64,000 nt of DNA from CAWHJN01 sp963829705 (GTDB lineage: Bacteria; Bacteroidota; Rhodothermia; Rhodothermales; BA12). Under the pieces are notes generated by a model. That model saw only the letters and a list, made by a program, of their open reading frames with translations, was not told the origin of the DNA and did not search any database. The DNA lies in the NCBI GenBank assembly GCA_963829705.1, contig CAWHJN010000003.1, forward strand, positions 1-64,000, written 5' to 3'. A program made the translations under genes and the position numbers. Shown here piece after piece: positions 35,771 to 44,778 of this stretch. Position 1 is the first letter of the stretch. Every line of letters starts with the position of its first letter.

Positions 35771-35780
35771 GTGTATACAC
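35771..35780. promoter_or_regulatory. Perfect palindrome GTGTATACAC before the ECF sigma gene
   Basis: The 10-bp palindrome ends 13 nt before the sigma gene start and lies in the divergent spacer with lepA. It could be an operator or part of the promoter; a possible -33 TTG is at 35749. Confidence 0.35.
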
Positions 35781-35793
35781 CTCACAGACGCCC

Positions 35794-36363
35794 ATGCCTC
35801 CACCCAGCGCCGAGCAGTACGCCACGTGGGCACGCGGCCTCCGCCGTGGAGACGAGGAGGCGTTCTCCAGCCTCTATCACCACACCTACGACGCTCTCCA
35901 CCGCTTTGTCTGGTATATGACGCGCGACACCAGCGCGACGGCGGACGTGCTCCAGGAACTCTATCTCAAGCTCTGGCAGGTCCGCGCCACCGTCGACCCC
36001 GGCCGCTCGCTCAAGGCGCTGCTCTACCAGATGGCGCGCAACTTCGCCCTCAACCACCTCCGCAGCCGCAAACGCCACACGCACGACCGCCTCGACCTCG
36101 TGGACTATGAACTCGCCGACACCGGCACCACGGAAGACGCGCTCGACGAGGCTACCCTCCGCACCCTCCTCACCCGCTGCATCGACGCGCTGCCCGACCG
36201 CCGCCGCGAGGCGTTCTGCCTCAGCCGCTTCGAGGGCCTCAGCCACCAGGAAATCGCCGACGTGATGGGGCTGACGCCCAAGACCGTCAACAACCACATC
36301 GTCCTCGCGCTGCAAACGCTCCGCCACCACGTACACGCCCAGCTTCCCGATGCCTCGCTCTAA
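35794..36363 (+). CDS. ECF-family RNA polymerase sigma factor
   Basis: 189 residues with sigma-2 (LYHHTYDALHRFVWYMTRDT, ADVLQELYLKLWQVRATVDP) and sigma-4 domains (LPDRRREAFCLSRFEGLSHQ, EIADVMGLTPKTVNNHIVLA). It is of the type encoded just ahead of a FecR anti-sigma factor and a TonB-dependent receptor, where occupancy of the receptor by its ligand releases the sigma factor. Its 3' end overlaps the start of the FecR gene by 14 nt. Cytoplasmic. Confidence 0.92.
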   Translation: MPPPSAEQYATWARGLRRGDEEAFSSLYHHTYDALHRFVWYMTRDTSATADVLQELYLKLWQVRATVDPGRSLKALLYQMARNFALNHLRSRKRHTHDRLDLVDYELADTGTTEDALDEATLRTLLTRCIDALPDRRREAFCLSRFEGLSHQEIADVMGLTPKTVNNHIVLALQTLRHHVHAQLPDASL

Positions 36364-37273
36364 CGCCTCCCTCCCGCCGGATCTCCAGGCAGAGATCGAC
36401 GCGCTCGGCTTCGACGAACAGCAGGCGCTCGCCGCCACATGGAAGATGACGGCCTCTGCCGCCCCGCCTGCCGACCCGGCGCGCAAAGCCCACACGTGGT
36501 CGGTTCTCCGCACCGAGATGGCGGCGTCGCGTCCGGCACGCCCCTCGGGGCTGCGCCGTGTCGCCCGCCCTTCCGCCGACGCGCCACTGTGGCGCGTCTA
36601 TGCCCTCGGCGTGGCGGCCTCGCTCGCCTTGCTCGTCGCCGTGGGGCTATGGCTGAACCCGGCTACGACGCGGTATTCGACGACCGAGCAGACCCGCACC
36701 GTCGCGCTTGCTGATGGCTCGACGGTGACGCTCGCGCCCCACACGACGCTCGACGTGGGTGAAGGCTGGCCGGCCGCACGCACCGTCCGCCTTGACGGCG
36801 CGGCGCGCTTCGAGGTGGCCCACGACCCCACGCATCCATTCTCCATCACCACCCAGCAGGCAACGGTAACGGTGCTCGGCACCGTCTTCACCGTGAAGGC
36901 ACGCGACGCAAAGGCCACCTCGGTAAACGTGGAGCGGGGACGCGTAGCCGTCGAGCACGGCGCGGCACGCGTGGAACTCGTCGCCGACGAGCAGACGGTG
37001 GCCCGCCCCGACAAGCCGCTCGTCGTCCGCATCACGCCGTCGTCGGCAGCGGCGGTCTTCGCCTTCACCGACGCCCCCGCCGCCGCGCTGTTCGACGAGG
37101 TCGAGGCGCTCTTTGGCATTGAGGTCGCGTACCCGGCGTCCGTCGCCGCGCGCCGCCTGACGCTCACGCGCCACGGGCCGCTCGACGCCGAGGCGCTTGT
37201 CGCGGGCATCTGCGCGCCGCTCGGCCTGACGTACCGGCGCACGGCCACCGGCTTCGCCGTGCGGGCGCGCTGA
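36350..37273 (+). CDS. FecR-family anti-sigma factor
   Basis: 307 residues. It has an N-terminal cytoplasmic region, one membrane helix (VYALGVAASLALLVAVGLWL, near residue 90), a FecR domain (TVALADGSTVTLAPHTTLDV through RFEVAHDPTHPFSITT and VTVLGTVFTVKARD) and a C-terminal segment (EVEALFGIEVAYPASVAARR, LTLTRHGPLDAEALVAGI) typical of the DUF4974/STN-like tail. It should bind the sigma factor in the cytoplasm and sense the outer-membrane receptor in the periplasm. Overlaps the sigma gene by 14 nt; the TonB receptor follows after 111 nt. Confidence 0.92.
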   Translation: MPRSNASLPPDLQAEIDALGFDEQQALAATWKMTASAAPPADPARKAHTWSVLRTEMAASRPARPSGLRRVARPSADAPLWRVYALGVAASLALLVAVGLWLNPATTRYSTTEQTRTVALADGSTVTLAPHTTLDVGEGWPAARTVRLDGAARFEVAHDPTHPFSITTQQATVTVLGTVFTVKARDAKATSVNVERGRVAVEHGAARVELVADEQTVARPDKPLVVRITPSSAAAVFAFTDAPAAALFDEVEALFGIEVAYPASVAARRLTLTRHGPLDAEALVAGICAPLGLTYRRTATGFAVRAR

Positions 37274-37349
37274 TCCGCCCGGCCTGCCAGACGCACTCCT
37301 GCTGAGAGCAGAGATGGGAGATTACCCCTCGCGTGCTCTGCGCGCACCC

Positions 37350-37357
37350 TATCTTGC
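37350..37357 (+). promoter_or_regulatory. Candidate -7 box for the TonB receptor (TATCTTGC)
   Basis: TATCTTGC ends 27 nt before the receptor start at 37385 and lies in the gap after the FecR gene, so the receptor may also be transcribed on its own. Confidence 0.4.
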
Positions 37358-37384
37358 GGCCCGCGAGAACGTCAGGGTTTACTA

Positions 37385-40114
37385 TTGAAAGCGATGCGTG
37401 GCCGGATTCTTTTGGCGCTGACGCTGCTGCTGTCACTGCCCGCTGTGGCAACTGCGCAGGACCCGGCCTCGCCGCGCGTGACGCTGGCGCTGCGGGGCAC
37501 GCCGCTCGACGATGCGCTCGTGCAACTCGTCGCGCGCGCGCGCCTCGACCTGACGTACACGCCCGACCTCGTTGCGGGCCGCTACAGCTACTGCGTCGCC
37601 CGTGACGCGCTGCCCGAAGATGCCCTCCGGTGCGTGCTGGGCGGTACGGGGCTGGATTTCTACCGCCTCTCGAACGGCATCTACGTTCTCACCATCGCCC
37701 CCGAGACGACGCCGCGCCACGGGGTTTTCCAGGGCGTCGTGGTCGATGGCGAGACGGGCGAAGCGCTGGTGGGGGCCAGTGTGGTGCTCGAAAACGGCCT
37801 GACGGGCACGGCCACGAATGCGAGCGGGCGGTTCGCGTTTTCGCGCCTGCTGCCGCAGCGCTACGCCGTGCGCGTCTCGTACGTAGGCTACCGTACGTTC
37901 ACCGACACCGTCCTCGTCGTGCCCGCCGAGGTGGTGCGGCGCACCGTGGTCCTGAGCCGCGCGCCCGCGCCCATCCTGCCGCTCGTCGTGGACGGCCTCG
38001 CGGGCCAGCGCGATGCGCGGGCCTTCGACGCCGACGCGCTGCCGACCTTCTCACCCTTCGGTGCAGGCGGCGACCTGACGGCACAGATGGCGCTCTTGCC
38101 GGGCGTCACCATTGGAAACGTGACGGCGGACGTGCATGTGCAGGGCGGCGACGCGGGCGAGCACGACCTCCGCCTCGACGGCGCTCCGGTGTTCGCGCCG
38201 CCCGTGCTGCTCAACCTCATCGGACCCTTCAGCCCGTTCGCCATCGGCCAGATCGCCATCGAAAAGGCGGGCTTCGGGCCGCAGACGGGCAGCAACACCG
38301 TCGGCTTCATCGAGGCGTCGCAGACCCTCCAGACGAGCGCGCCCGTGCGCCTCGACGCCCAACTCGACGCCCTCAGTGCCAACCTGCGCCTGATGGGCCG
38401 CCACGGGCTGGGCCGCCAGGGAGCGGGACGGTGGATGGTGACAGGGCGGCAGCAGCTCTGGGACCAGTACGCGCTGAAGGCGGCGCGGACCTACCTCGAC
38501 GGCTGGAATCGCCAGGATGCGTTTCTGCGGACGCTGTTCTCGACGCCACCGGCCGGCAACGCCACCGCCGACCCCATCGAAGCGCTGCTCGACGCGCCGC
38601 CCACGACGGGCGAGCCGTCCATCGCCTTCCGCGATGCGCACGCCAGCTACCAGCTTCGCCCCAATCCCTTCCACACGTTCCACGCCTCGGGCTACATCGG
38701 CGCACGGTCGCTGCACGGCAACGGCATCGGCCCTGCCGTCGACAACTTCGAGTGGCTCACGCACGCCGTCCAGGGGCGCTACACGGCGGTGCTGAGCAGC
38801 CGGTGGCTCGCCAGCCTCCAGGCGCGCACGAGCCGCTACGAGTTGGAGCACTACTACGCCCTCACCAACGCCTACCCCGACGGGCGGCGCACGTCGGCCT
38901 TCGACGGCAACGTCATCACCGAAACCGCCGCCGAAGTCCAGATCGACTACACGCCCACCCCGCGCGCGCTCGTGCAGATCGGCGTCTCGCCGATCGTCAC
39001 CTCCGACGAGTTTTCGCTTCTCAACCTGCGCGGCGGCACGCTGCGGCACCGCGCGTCGATGGGGCGCGTGGCGACGTACCTCAACGCGCACGTGCGTCCA
39101 TCGCGGTCGTTTCAGGCCGAACTCGGCTTTCGCGCTACGTACGTCCTCGACCGCAAGCGGGCCTACCCCGAGCCCCGCGTGTCGCTGCGCTACGACTCGC
39201 CGCGGGGCCGCCTGGGGCAGCTTTCGATCCGGGTGGGGGCGGGCCTCTACGAGCAGTTCGTAGGCCAGTATCAGATCTCGTCGCCCGCGCCGCACGCGCT
39301 CACGTCCACCACGCAGGTGTGGATGGCGCTCGATCCGAGCGTCGAGCCGTCGCGGGCCGAGCACTACTCAGCGGAAGTGTCGTACGATTTCGGGCGCGGC
39401 TGGGGCCTGCACGCCGAGGCGTACCACAAGCACCAGCTTCGCCTTTACACCGTCGATTACGCCAGCCTGCCCTCCGCCGACAACGGCCCGATGCAGCAGT
39501 CCGATTTCTTCGAGGGCGGCGAGGGCTACGCCTCCGGCATCGGGGGGACGCTCGAGAAGCGGTGGCAGAGCAACCGCCTGAGCGTGACGGCACAGCGCGC
39601 ACACGTCGAGCGCGCCACCGCCCTGAGCGGCGCGTCGTACTACGTGGTGCCCTGGAACGAGCCGTGGCGTGTGGGCGCGACGGCCGACCTCGCCCTCACG
39701 CGGCGGCTCGTGGTGCTGGCGCGCTGGCAAAGCGTATGGGGCCGCGCGTGGGCCTTTCGGCAGGCGTACTACGATTACCTCACCATCTCGTCGTCGGCCA
39801 CGCCGCAGGACCTGCCGCCGGGCGTACGCGACGCGGTGGAAAAGCACGTGGCCGCTTACGGACTCGCCGATCCGGCAGACAACCTGCTCCCGGCTTTCCA
39901 CCGCCTCGACCTCGGCGCGGCCTACACCGCGAAGCTCGGCGGCGCGCAGGTCCAGTACCGCCTCGACGCGCTCAACGTGCTCGACCACGCCAACGTCGCC
40001 GAACTTCAACTCGTCGGCGACCGCGCCTACTACGACGCCACCGGGCTCCTCAAAGCCGAGAGCCGCCTCGGGCTGCCGCTCACGCTTGTGTGGGCGGTGC
40101 GTCTGACGTTGTAG
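37385..40114 (+). CDS. TonB-dependent receptor with STN and carboxypeptidase-like domains
   Basis: 909 residues. A signal peptide (MKAMRGRILLALTLLLSLPA, cleavage near AQ) is followed by a secretin/TonB short N-terminal domain (about 30-105: ALRGTPLDDALVQLVARARL), a carboxypeptidase regulatory-like domain (about 115-200: GVVVDGETGEALVGASVVLE), a plug (about 205-320) and a 22-stranded-type beta barrel ending in LTLVWAVRLTL. The STN domain is what lets such receptors signal to FecR. It should import a bulky ligand with TonB energy and trigger the sigma factor. No SusD-like partner lies next to it. The last 35 nt overlap the 3' end of the convergent lspA. Confidence 0.92.
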   Translation: MKAMRGRILLALTLLLSLPAVATAQDPASPRVTLALRGTPLDDALVQLVARARLDLTYTPDLVAGRYSYCVARDALPEDALRCVLGGTGLDFYRLSNGIYVLTIAPETTPRHGVFQGVVVDGETGEALVGASVVLENGLTGTATNASGRFAFSRLLPQRYAVRVSYVGYRTFTDTVLVVPAEVVRRTVVLSRAPAPILPLVVDGLAGQRDARAFDADALPTFSPFGAGGDLTAQMALLPGVTIGNVTADVHVQGGDAGEHDLRLDGAPVFAPPVLLNLIGPFSPFAIGQIAIEKAGFGPQTGSNTVGFIEASQTLQTSAPVRLDAQLDALSANLRLMGRHGLGRQGAGRWMVTGRQQLWDQYALKAARTYLDGWNRQDAFLRTLFSTPPAGNATADPIEALLDAPPTTGEPSIAFRDAHASYQLRPNPFHTFHASGYIGARSLHGNGIGPAVDNFEWLTHAVQGRYTAVLSSRWLASLQARTSRYELEHYYALTNAYPDGRRTSAFDGNVITETAAEVQIDYTPTPRALVQIGVSPIVTSDEFSLLNLRGGTLRHRASMGRVATYLNAHVRPSRSFQAELGFRATYVLDRKRAYPEPRVSLRYDSPRGRLGQLSIRVGAGLYEQFVGQYQISSPAPHALTSTTQVWMALDPSVEPSRAEHYSAEVSYDFGRGWGLHAEAYHKHQLRLYTVDYASLPSADNGPMQQSDFFEGGEGYASGIGGTLEKRWQSNRLSVTAQRAHVERATALSGASYYVVPWNEPWRVGATADLALTRRLVVLARWQSVWGRAWAFRQAYYDYLTISSSATPQDLPPGVRDAVEKHVAAYGLADPADNLLPAFHRLDLGAAYTAKLGGAQVQYRLDALNVLDHANVAELQLVGDRAYYDATGLLKAESRLGLPLTLVWAVRLTL

Positions 40115-40733
40115 GCACCATCGCGGGCGCGGGCGCAGTCTCCACCGGCGCAGTAGCGTCGTCGGCCAGTTCTTCCTTCACGGCCTGGCGAAGCTGCCAC
40201 TCGTGGAATTTCTTCTGCGTGAGGAGGATGCCGATGACGCCGCACACGATGGCCACGTCGGCGAGGTTGAAGATGGGCCAGAGCTGCAGGCCCACAGGGT
40301 CGAAGAAAGGCGGGTCGAAGCGGACGAAGCCGAAGTCGAAGTGGACGAAATCCACCACCTCGCCCGCGAACAGGCCCGAGCCCGGAAACAGGCCCCAGCC
40401 CTCGTACACAGCGCCGTAGAACACCCGGTCGATGATGTTGCCGAGCGCGCCCGCGAGAATCAGCGCCAGGCTCCACCGGTACGGCGCGTGCGCCTTGCGC
40501 ACCTGCCACATGTAGACGACGATGAGAATCGTGGCGATAATGGCCAGCGCGGGCATCAGCCCCGGCGGGCCGAAGGTGATGCCGAAGGCCATGCCGGGGT
40601 TCGTCGTGAACGTGAACCTGAACCACTCGCCGATGAGCGGGATCGACTCGCGCAGCGTCATCGTGTGGACGACGATGGTCTTGGTGATCTGATCGGCGAG
40701 GATGACCCCGAGCGTAATCCAGAGTGCGCGCAT
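40080..40733 (-). CDS. lspA: Lipoprotein signal peptidase (SPase II)
   Basis: 217 residues with four membrane helices (starting MRALWITLGVILADQITKTI). The two catalytic Asp residues are in GALGNIIDRVFYG and FNLADVAIVCGVIG, and the NPGMAFG segment is typical. It removes signal peptides from prolipoproteins such as the two predicted here (the TonB-C-like protein and SodC). The C-terminal 50 residues (VKEELADDATAPVETAPAPA) are an unusual acidic, Ala/Pro-rich tail, longer than in E. coli LspA and probably cytoplasmic. The gene ends inside the convergent TonB receptor by 35 nt. Confidence 0.93.
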   Translation of the reverse strand: MRALWITLGVILADQITKTIVVHTMTLRESIPLIGEWFRFTFTTNPGMAFGITFGPPGLMPALAIIATILIVVYMWQVRKAHAPYRWSLALILAGALGNIIDRVFYGAVYEGWGLFPGSGLFAGEVVDFVHFDFGFVRFDPPFFDPVGLQLWPIFNLADVAIVCGVIGILLTQKKFHEWQLRQAVKEELADDATAPVETAPAPAMVPTTSDAPPTQA

Positions 40734-40756
40734 AGGAGGGCTGGTTGGATTGGCTG

Positions 40757-40800
40757 GGTTGGTTATGGAGTTTGGTTAGCAAACCAACCGCCTAACCAAC
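40757..40800. repeat. Palindromic TTGGTT/AACCAA intergenic repeat, copy 3
   Basis: Upstream of lspA: GGTTGGTT (40757-40764) and a second TTGGTT (40772-40777) pair with AACCAACC (40782-40789), and AACCAAC recurs at 40794-40800. It shares GGGTTGGTTAT ... AGCAAACCAACC with the copy at 57.9 kb. Confidence 0.55.
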
Positions 40801-40858
40801 AGCGAGCGCAGCAAGCGGAACCGTCAACCAGCCGCGAGCCACGCGTGCGAACCCAACC

Positions 40859-41371
40859 TCACTTCTGCTTTTTCTTCGCCTCGATGGAGATTTCGGTGTG
40901 CGGCACAGCCATCAGGCGCTCGCGGGCGATGGGCTTGCCCGTCACCTTACAGACCCCGTACGTCTTGTTCTTGATGCGCTCCAGCGCGCGGTCGAGGTAG
41001 CCGACGAACTTCTGCTGCCGCGCGATCATGAGGTAGAGCTTCTCGCGCTCCATCGCGTCGGTGCCCGCGTCGGCCATGTGGAACGAGTACGCGGTGTCGT
41101 TCTCCGACTGCTCGCGCGAATCGACGAGCTGCGCCTTCATCGTGTCGATGTCCTCGGTCGTCTCGCGGCGGCGCTCCAGGATGAGGTTGCGGAAAAACTC
41201 CAGATCCTCGTCCGAAAACGGCGTCTTGCGGTCGGCATACGGCGCGTCGCCGGGAGCGAGGTCGCTGGCCAGGTCGCCCGCGGGATCGTCGTGAAGAGGC
41301 ACGGCGACCTTGTCGGTGGCGAGGAAGTCGCCGTCGGTGGGCTCGGTACGGTGTTCTTTATCGTTGGCCAT
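40859..41371 (-). CDS. DksA/TraR-like transcription factor without zinc-binding cysteines
   Basis: 170 residues. The C-terminal half fits TraR/DksA proteins of Bacteroidota: RLILERRRE-type coiled helix (FFRNLILERRRETTEDIDTM), a second helix (DAMEREKLYLMIARQQKFVG, LDRALERIKNKT) and a 'YGVCKVTGKPIARERLMAVP' hinge where the classic four-Cys zinc finger would be; here only one Cys remains. An acidic N-terminal extension (about 45 residues, DDPAGDLASDLAPGDAPYAD) is present. DksA binds the secondary channel of RNA polymerase in ppGpp-linked control; the acidic helix tip is the likely active site. It follows ileS on the same strand. Confidence 0.85.
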   Translation of the reverse strand: MANDKEHRTEPTDGDFLATDKVAVPLHDDPAGDLASDLAPGDAPYADRKTPFSDEDLEFFRNLILERRRETTEDIDTMKAQLVDSREQSENDTAYSFHMADAGTDAMEREKLYLMIARQQKFVGYLDRALERIKNKTYGVCKVTGKPIARERLMAVPHTEISIEAKKKQK

Positions 41372-41409
41372 GTCGATGCTCGAAAAAGAGGCTGCGGGTT
41401 GAAATAGAC

Positions 41410-41438
41410 GACGCGCCCTGTGGTGCTTCAGGCGCGTC
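41410..41438 (-). terminator. Hairpin between ileS and the DksA-like gene
   Basis: GACGCGCC (41410-41417) and GGCGCGTC (41431-41438) form an 8-bp stem overlapping the ileS stop codon, followed on the minus strand by GTCTATTTC. It is probably a weak terminator or attenuator. Confidence 0.45.
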
Positions 41439-44400
41439 AGGCCACGGGCTCGAGACCGATGTAAAGGGTCTCCTCACCGACGTCGAAGCGTTCGGAAACG
41501 CCCTGTGGCACGCCCGCCGACAACTCGACGGCCAACGTCTCGTTCCTGACGTGGGCGGCGTGCGCGGCCAGCGCCGCGGCCATCTGCGGGCTCGCTTCGT
41601 AGGTGATCGCGATCCGATCCGTCACGTCCAGACCGGCACTTTTCCGCAGGTTCTGAATGCGGTTGACGGCCTCGCGGGCCAGCCCTTCCTGCGCGAGTTC
41701 GGGCGTGAGCGTGGTGTCGAGCGCGACCGTCACCGGCCCGTCGGTGGCGACGAGCCAGCCCGGCACGCCCTCGCTCGTGACGACGAGATCGTCGCCTTCA
41801 AACGTCACGTCCTGCCCATCCACGCCCAGCGTCACCGCGCCGTGCTGCACGAACGCGCTGATCTCGTCGTCCGTCATCGCGTCGATGCGGGCCTTGGCGT
41901 TTTTCATCGCCGCGCCCAGCTTTTTGCCCAGCACGCGGAAGTTGGGCGCGACGCGCCGCTCCACGAAGTCGCTCGCCGCGCCGACGTACTCGACGCCTTT
42001 GACGTTGACTTCGTCCAGCACGATGGCGCGCACAGCCTCCACGTCGCGCTTTTCGACGCCCGGCCCCAGCACCACGAGCACGCGCGCCAGCGGCTGCCGC
42101 ACGTTGATGCCGGCCTCGTTGCGGAGGCCGAGCACGAGCGACGACACCGTCCGCGCCAGCGCCATCCGGCGTTCGAGGTCCAGGTCGATGACGCGTTCGT
42201 CCACGTCGGGAAACGGCGCCAAGTGCACGGATTCGGCGGCGCGTTCGGGCGTTGCTTCGGCGAGCGTGCGGTACAGCCACTCGGCGAAAAACGGCGCGAT
42301 GGGGGCCATCAGCACCGCGACGGTCGTGAGGCACTGGTGGACGGTCTGGTACGCGGCCAGTTTGTCCTTCGTCTCGCCGCTTTTCCAGAACCGGCGGCGG
42401 TTGCGGCGGATGTACCAGTTGGAGAGTTCATCGACGAACGCCTCGACGGCGCGGGCGGCTTTCGTCGGGTTGTAAGCGTCGAGGGCGTCGTCCACGGCCC
42501 GCGTCGCCGTCGCCAGCCGGCTCAGAATCCAGCGGTCGAGTTCGGGGCGCTGTTCGACGGGTACCGGCGGCGCGCCGAAGTCGGGCGCGTCGATGTTCGC
42601 GTAGGTGGCGAAGAAAGCGTACGTGTTTTCGAGCGTGCCGAAAAACTTGCGGAGCGTCTCCTGCAAGCCGCGCTCCGAGAAGCGCAGGTTCTCCCACGGC
42701 GGCGCGTTCGACATCATGTACCACCGGACCACGTCGGCCCCGTACTCGGGCAGGATGACGAACGGATCGACGGCGTTGCCCTTCGACTTCGACATCTTTT
42801 CGCCGTTCTCGTCGAGCACGAGCCCGTTGACGACGACGTTTTTGTACGCCACCGAATCCATCACGAGCGTGGCGATGGCGTGGAGCGTGTAAAACCACCC
42901 GCGCGTCTGATCGACGCCCTCGGCGATGAAATCCGCCGGGAAGTTCTCCTGGAATTTCTCCTCGTTCTCGAACGGGTAGTGCCACTGCGCAAACGGCATC
43001 GCCCCCGAATCGAACCACACGTCGATGAGGTCGGGCACGCGCCGCATCGTGCTGCCGTCGGGCGCCGTCCACGTGATGGCGTCCACATACGGCCGGTGCA
43101 GGTCGATCTCGCCCGTCTCAGGGTTGATGGCTTCTGGAGGGAACGTGCCGCCGACTTTGTCGCGCAGTTCGTCGATGGAGCCGACGCATTCGACGTGATC
43201 GCCGCTTTCCGACTGCCAGATGGGCAGCGGCGTGCCCCAGAAACGCTTGCGCGAGAGCGCCCAGTCCACGTTGCCGCGCAGCCACTCGCCGAACCGCCCC
43301 TGCCCGATGCCCTCGGGCTGCCAGTTGATGGTTTCGTTGAGCGCGATGAGCTTGTCTTTGTAGGCCGTCGTCCGGACAAACCACGACTCGACGGGATACA
43401 TCATGAGCGGCGTGCCCTTGCGCCAGTCGTGCGGGTAGTTGTGGAGGTACGAATCGTGGCGGTACAAAAGCCCGCGCTCGCGCAAGTCGCGGACGATGGT
43501 TTTGTCGGCGTCCTTGAACCACTGCCCGGCCACGAGCGGAGCCGCGTCGGTGAACGTGCCGTCGGGCGCGACGGGGTTGATGAGCGGAAAGCTTTCGCGC
43601 TGCCCCACGGTGTAGTCGTCCGCGCCGAACGCGGGCGCAAGGTGGACGATGCCCGTACCGTCCTCCGTCGTCACGAAATCCGCCGAGACGACGCGCCACG
43701 CGGCATCTGCGCCGTGTTCATCGACGAAATAACCGAACGGCGGCGCGTACGTTTTGCCAACGAGGTCTGCGCCTTTCAGCGTCTCAACGACTTCGTAGTC
43801 CTCTTTGATCGCCGCCAGCCGCGCCTCGGCGAGGTACAGGAATTCGTGCCCCTCTTCCGTCGCCTTCTTGATCCGGACGTACGGGATTTTCGGCCCGACG
43901 GCCAGCGCCGTGTTCGAGATCAGCGTCCACGGCGTCGTCGTCCACGCGAGGAAAGACGTGTTTTCTTCTCCCACGACGGGAAAACGCACGTACACGCTCG
44001 GGTCCTGCACCTCTTTGTAGCCCAGCGACACCTCGTGCGACGACAGCACCGTGCCCGTACCCGGACTGTACCACTGGATTTTATACCCTTCGTACAGTAG
44101 GTCTTTGTCGTACATCGTCTTGAGCAGCCACCACACGCTCTCGATGTACGTGTTGTGGAACGTCACGTACGGATCACCGAGGTCGACCCAGTAGCCCATG
44201 CGCTGCGTGAGTTCGTTCCACTGCGCGGTGTACTGCTGCACGTTTTCGCGGCACGCGCGGTTGTACGCCTCGATGCCGATGCCGCCCGGCCCGTCGACCT
44301 GGTGCCGCCCTTCGAGGCCGAGCTTTTTCTCGACCTCGATCTCGACGGGCAGGCCGTGCGTGTCCCACCCGGCTTTGCGCGCCACGCGGTAGCCTTTCAG

Positions 44401-44622
44401 CGTTTTGTAGCGGCAGAAGGCGTCCTTGATCGTGCGCGCCATCACGTGGTGGATGCCGGGGCGACCGTTGGCCGTCGGCGGGCCTTCGTAGAACGTGAAC
44501 GCTGGAGCGCCGGGTCGATCCTCGACGCTCTTCTCGAAGATGCGCTCACGCTGCCACCAGTCGAGGATCTCCTGTTCGAGAGTGGGATGGTCGAAGCGTT
44601 TTACGTGCGGAAATTCGTGCAT
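41437..44622 (-). CDS. ileS: Isoleucyl-tRNA synthetase
   Basis: 1061 residues, the long form. Class I signatures: HIGH-type GRPGIHHVMARTIKDAFCRY with FYEGPPTANG before it, and KMSKS in NGEKMSKSKGNAVDPF. The CP1 editing domain (TTPWTLISNTALAVGP, then GTGIVHLAPAFGADDYTV) and the C-terminal anticodon-binding region are present. It charges tRNA-Ile and edits misactivated valine. The start at 44622 gives MHEFPHVKRFDHPTLEQEIL, typical of the bacterial-eukaryotic-like IleS2 subgroup. The C-terminus ends in LYIGLEPVA before a hairpin, then a DksA-like gene. Confidence 0.97.
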   Translation of the reverse strand: MHEFPHVKRFDHPTLEQEILDWWQRERIFEKSVEDRPGAPAFTFYEGPPTANGRPGIHHVMARTIKDAFCRYKTLKGYRVARKAGWDTHGLPVEIEVEKKLGLEGRHQVDGPGGIGIEAYNRACRENVQQYTAQWNELTQRMGYWVDLGDPYVTFHNTYIESVWWLLKTMYDKDLLYEGYKIQWYSPGTGTVLSSHEVSLGYKEVQDPSVYVRFPVVGEENTSFLAWTTTPWTLISNTALAVGPKIPYVRIKKATEEGHEFLYLAEARLAAIKEDYEVVETLKGADLVGKTYAPPFGYFVDEHGADAAWRVVSADFVTTEDGTGIVHLAPAFGADDYTVGQRESFPLINPVAPDGTFTDAAPLVAGQWFKDADKTIVRDLRERGLLYRHDSYLHNYPHDWRKGTPLMMYPVESWFVRTTAYKDKLIALNETINWQPEGIGQGRFGEWLRGNVDWALSRKRFWGTPLPIWQSESGDHVECVGSIDELRDKVGGTFPPEAINPETGEIDLHRPYVDAITWTAPDGSTMRRVPDLIDVWFDSGAMPFAQWHYPFENEEKFQENFPADFIAEGVDQTRGWFYTLHAIATLVMDSVAYKNVVVNGLVLDENGEKMSKSKGNAVDPFVILPEYGADVVRWYMMSNAPPWENLRFSERGLQETLRKFFGTLENTYAFFATYANIDAPDFGAPPVPVEQRPELDRWILSRLATATRAVDDALDAYNPTKAARAVEAFVDELSNWYIRRNRRRFWKSGETKDKLAAYQTVHQCLTTVAVLMAPIAPFFAEWLYRTLAEATPERAAESVHLAPFPDVDERVIDLDLERRMALARTVSSLVLGLRNEAGINVRQPLARVLVVLGPGVEKRDVEAVRAIVLDEVNVKGVEYVGAASDFVERRVAPNFRVLGKKLGAAMKNAKARIDAMTDDEISAFVQHGAVTLGVDGQDVTFEGDDLVVTSEGVPGWLVATDGPVTVALDTTLTPELAQEGLAREAVNRIQNLRKSAGLDVTDRIAITYEASPQMAAALAAHAAHVRNETLAVELSAGVPQGVSERFDVGEETLYIGLEPVA

Positions 44623-44644
44623 GAAGAGCTACGCATTTATACAT

Positions 44645-44670
44645 CGCCATTCCCGCCCTCGCGGGGATGA
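44645..44670. repeat. Dispersed-repeat-like CATTCCCGCC...GGGGATGACG segment
   Basis: In the 156-bp spacer upstream of ileS, ATTCCCGCCCTCGCGGGGAT resembles the GTCATCCCCGCG...GGCGGGAATG extragenic elements common in bacterial genomes. It can fold as CCCGC/GCGGG. Only one clear copy is in this window. Confidence 0.35.
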
Positions 44671-44778
44671 CGCAGAAAAGGGGGTCGGAATGATCAGCGT
44701 GAAACAGCCTGCAACGCCGTAAGGGCAGAATTAATTCCACCCCTACAACCACGGAAACACGCCTTTACCCGGCACGGA

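Noticed and set aside
35794..40114. SusCD-type polysaccharide utilisation locus
   Set aside because: The ECF/FecR/TonB triplet is present but no SusD-like lipoprotein or carbohydrate-active enzyme is adjacent, so it is better called a ligand-signalling TonB locus.
37630..40419. Long Arg/Ala-rich plus-strand frame overlapping the TonB receptor
   Set aside because: It is a +1 shadow of the receptor gene with no domain and runs into lspA antisense sequence.
41551..44100. 849-codon plus-strand frame opposite ileS
   Set aside because: Composition is that of an antisense shadow (His/Arg/Val/Asp-rich, no motifs); ileS is complete on the other strand.
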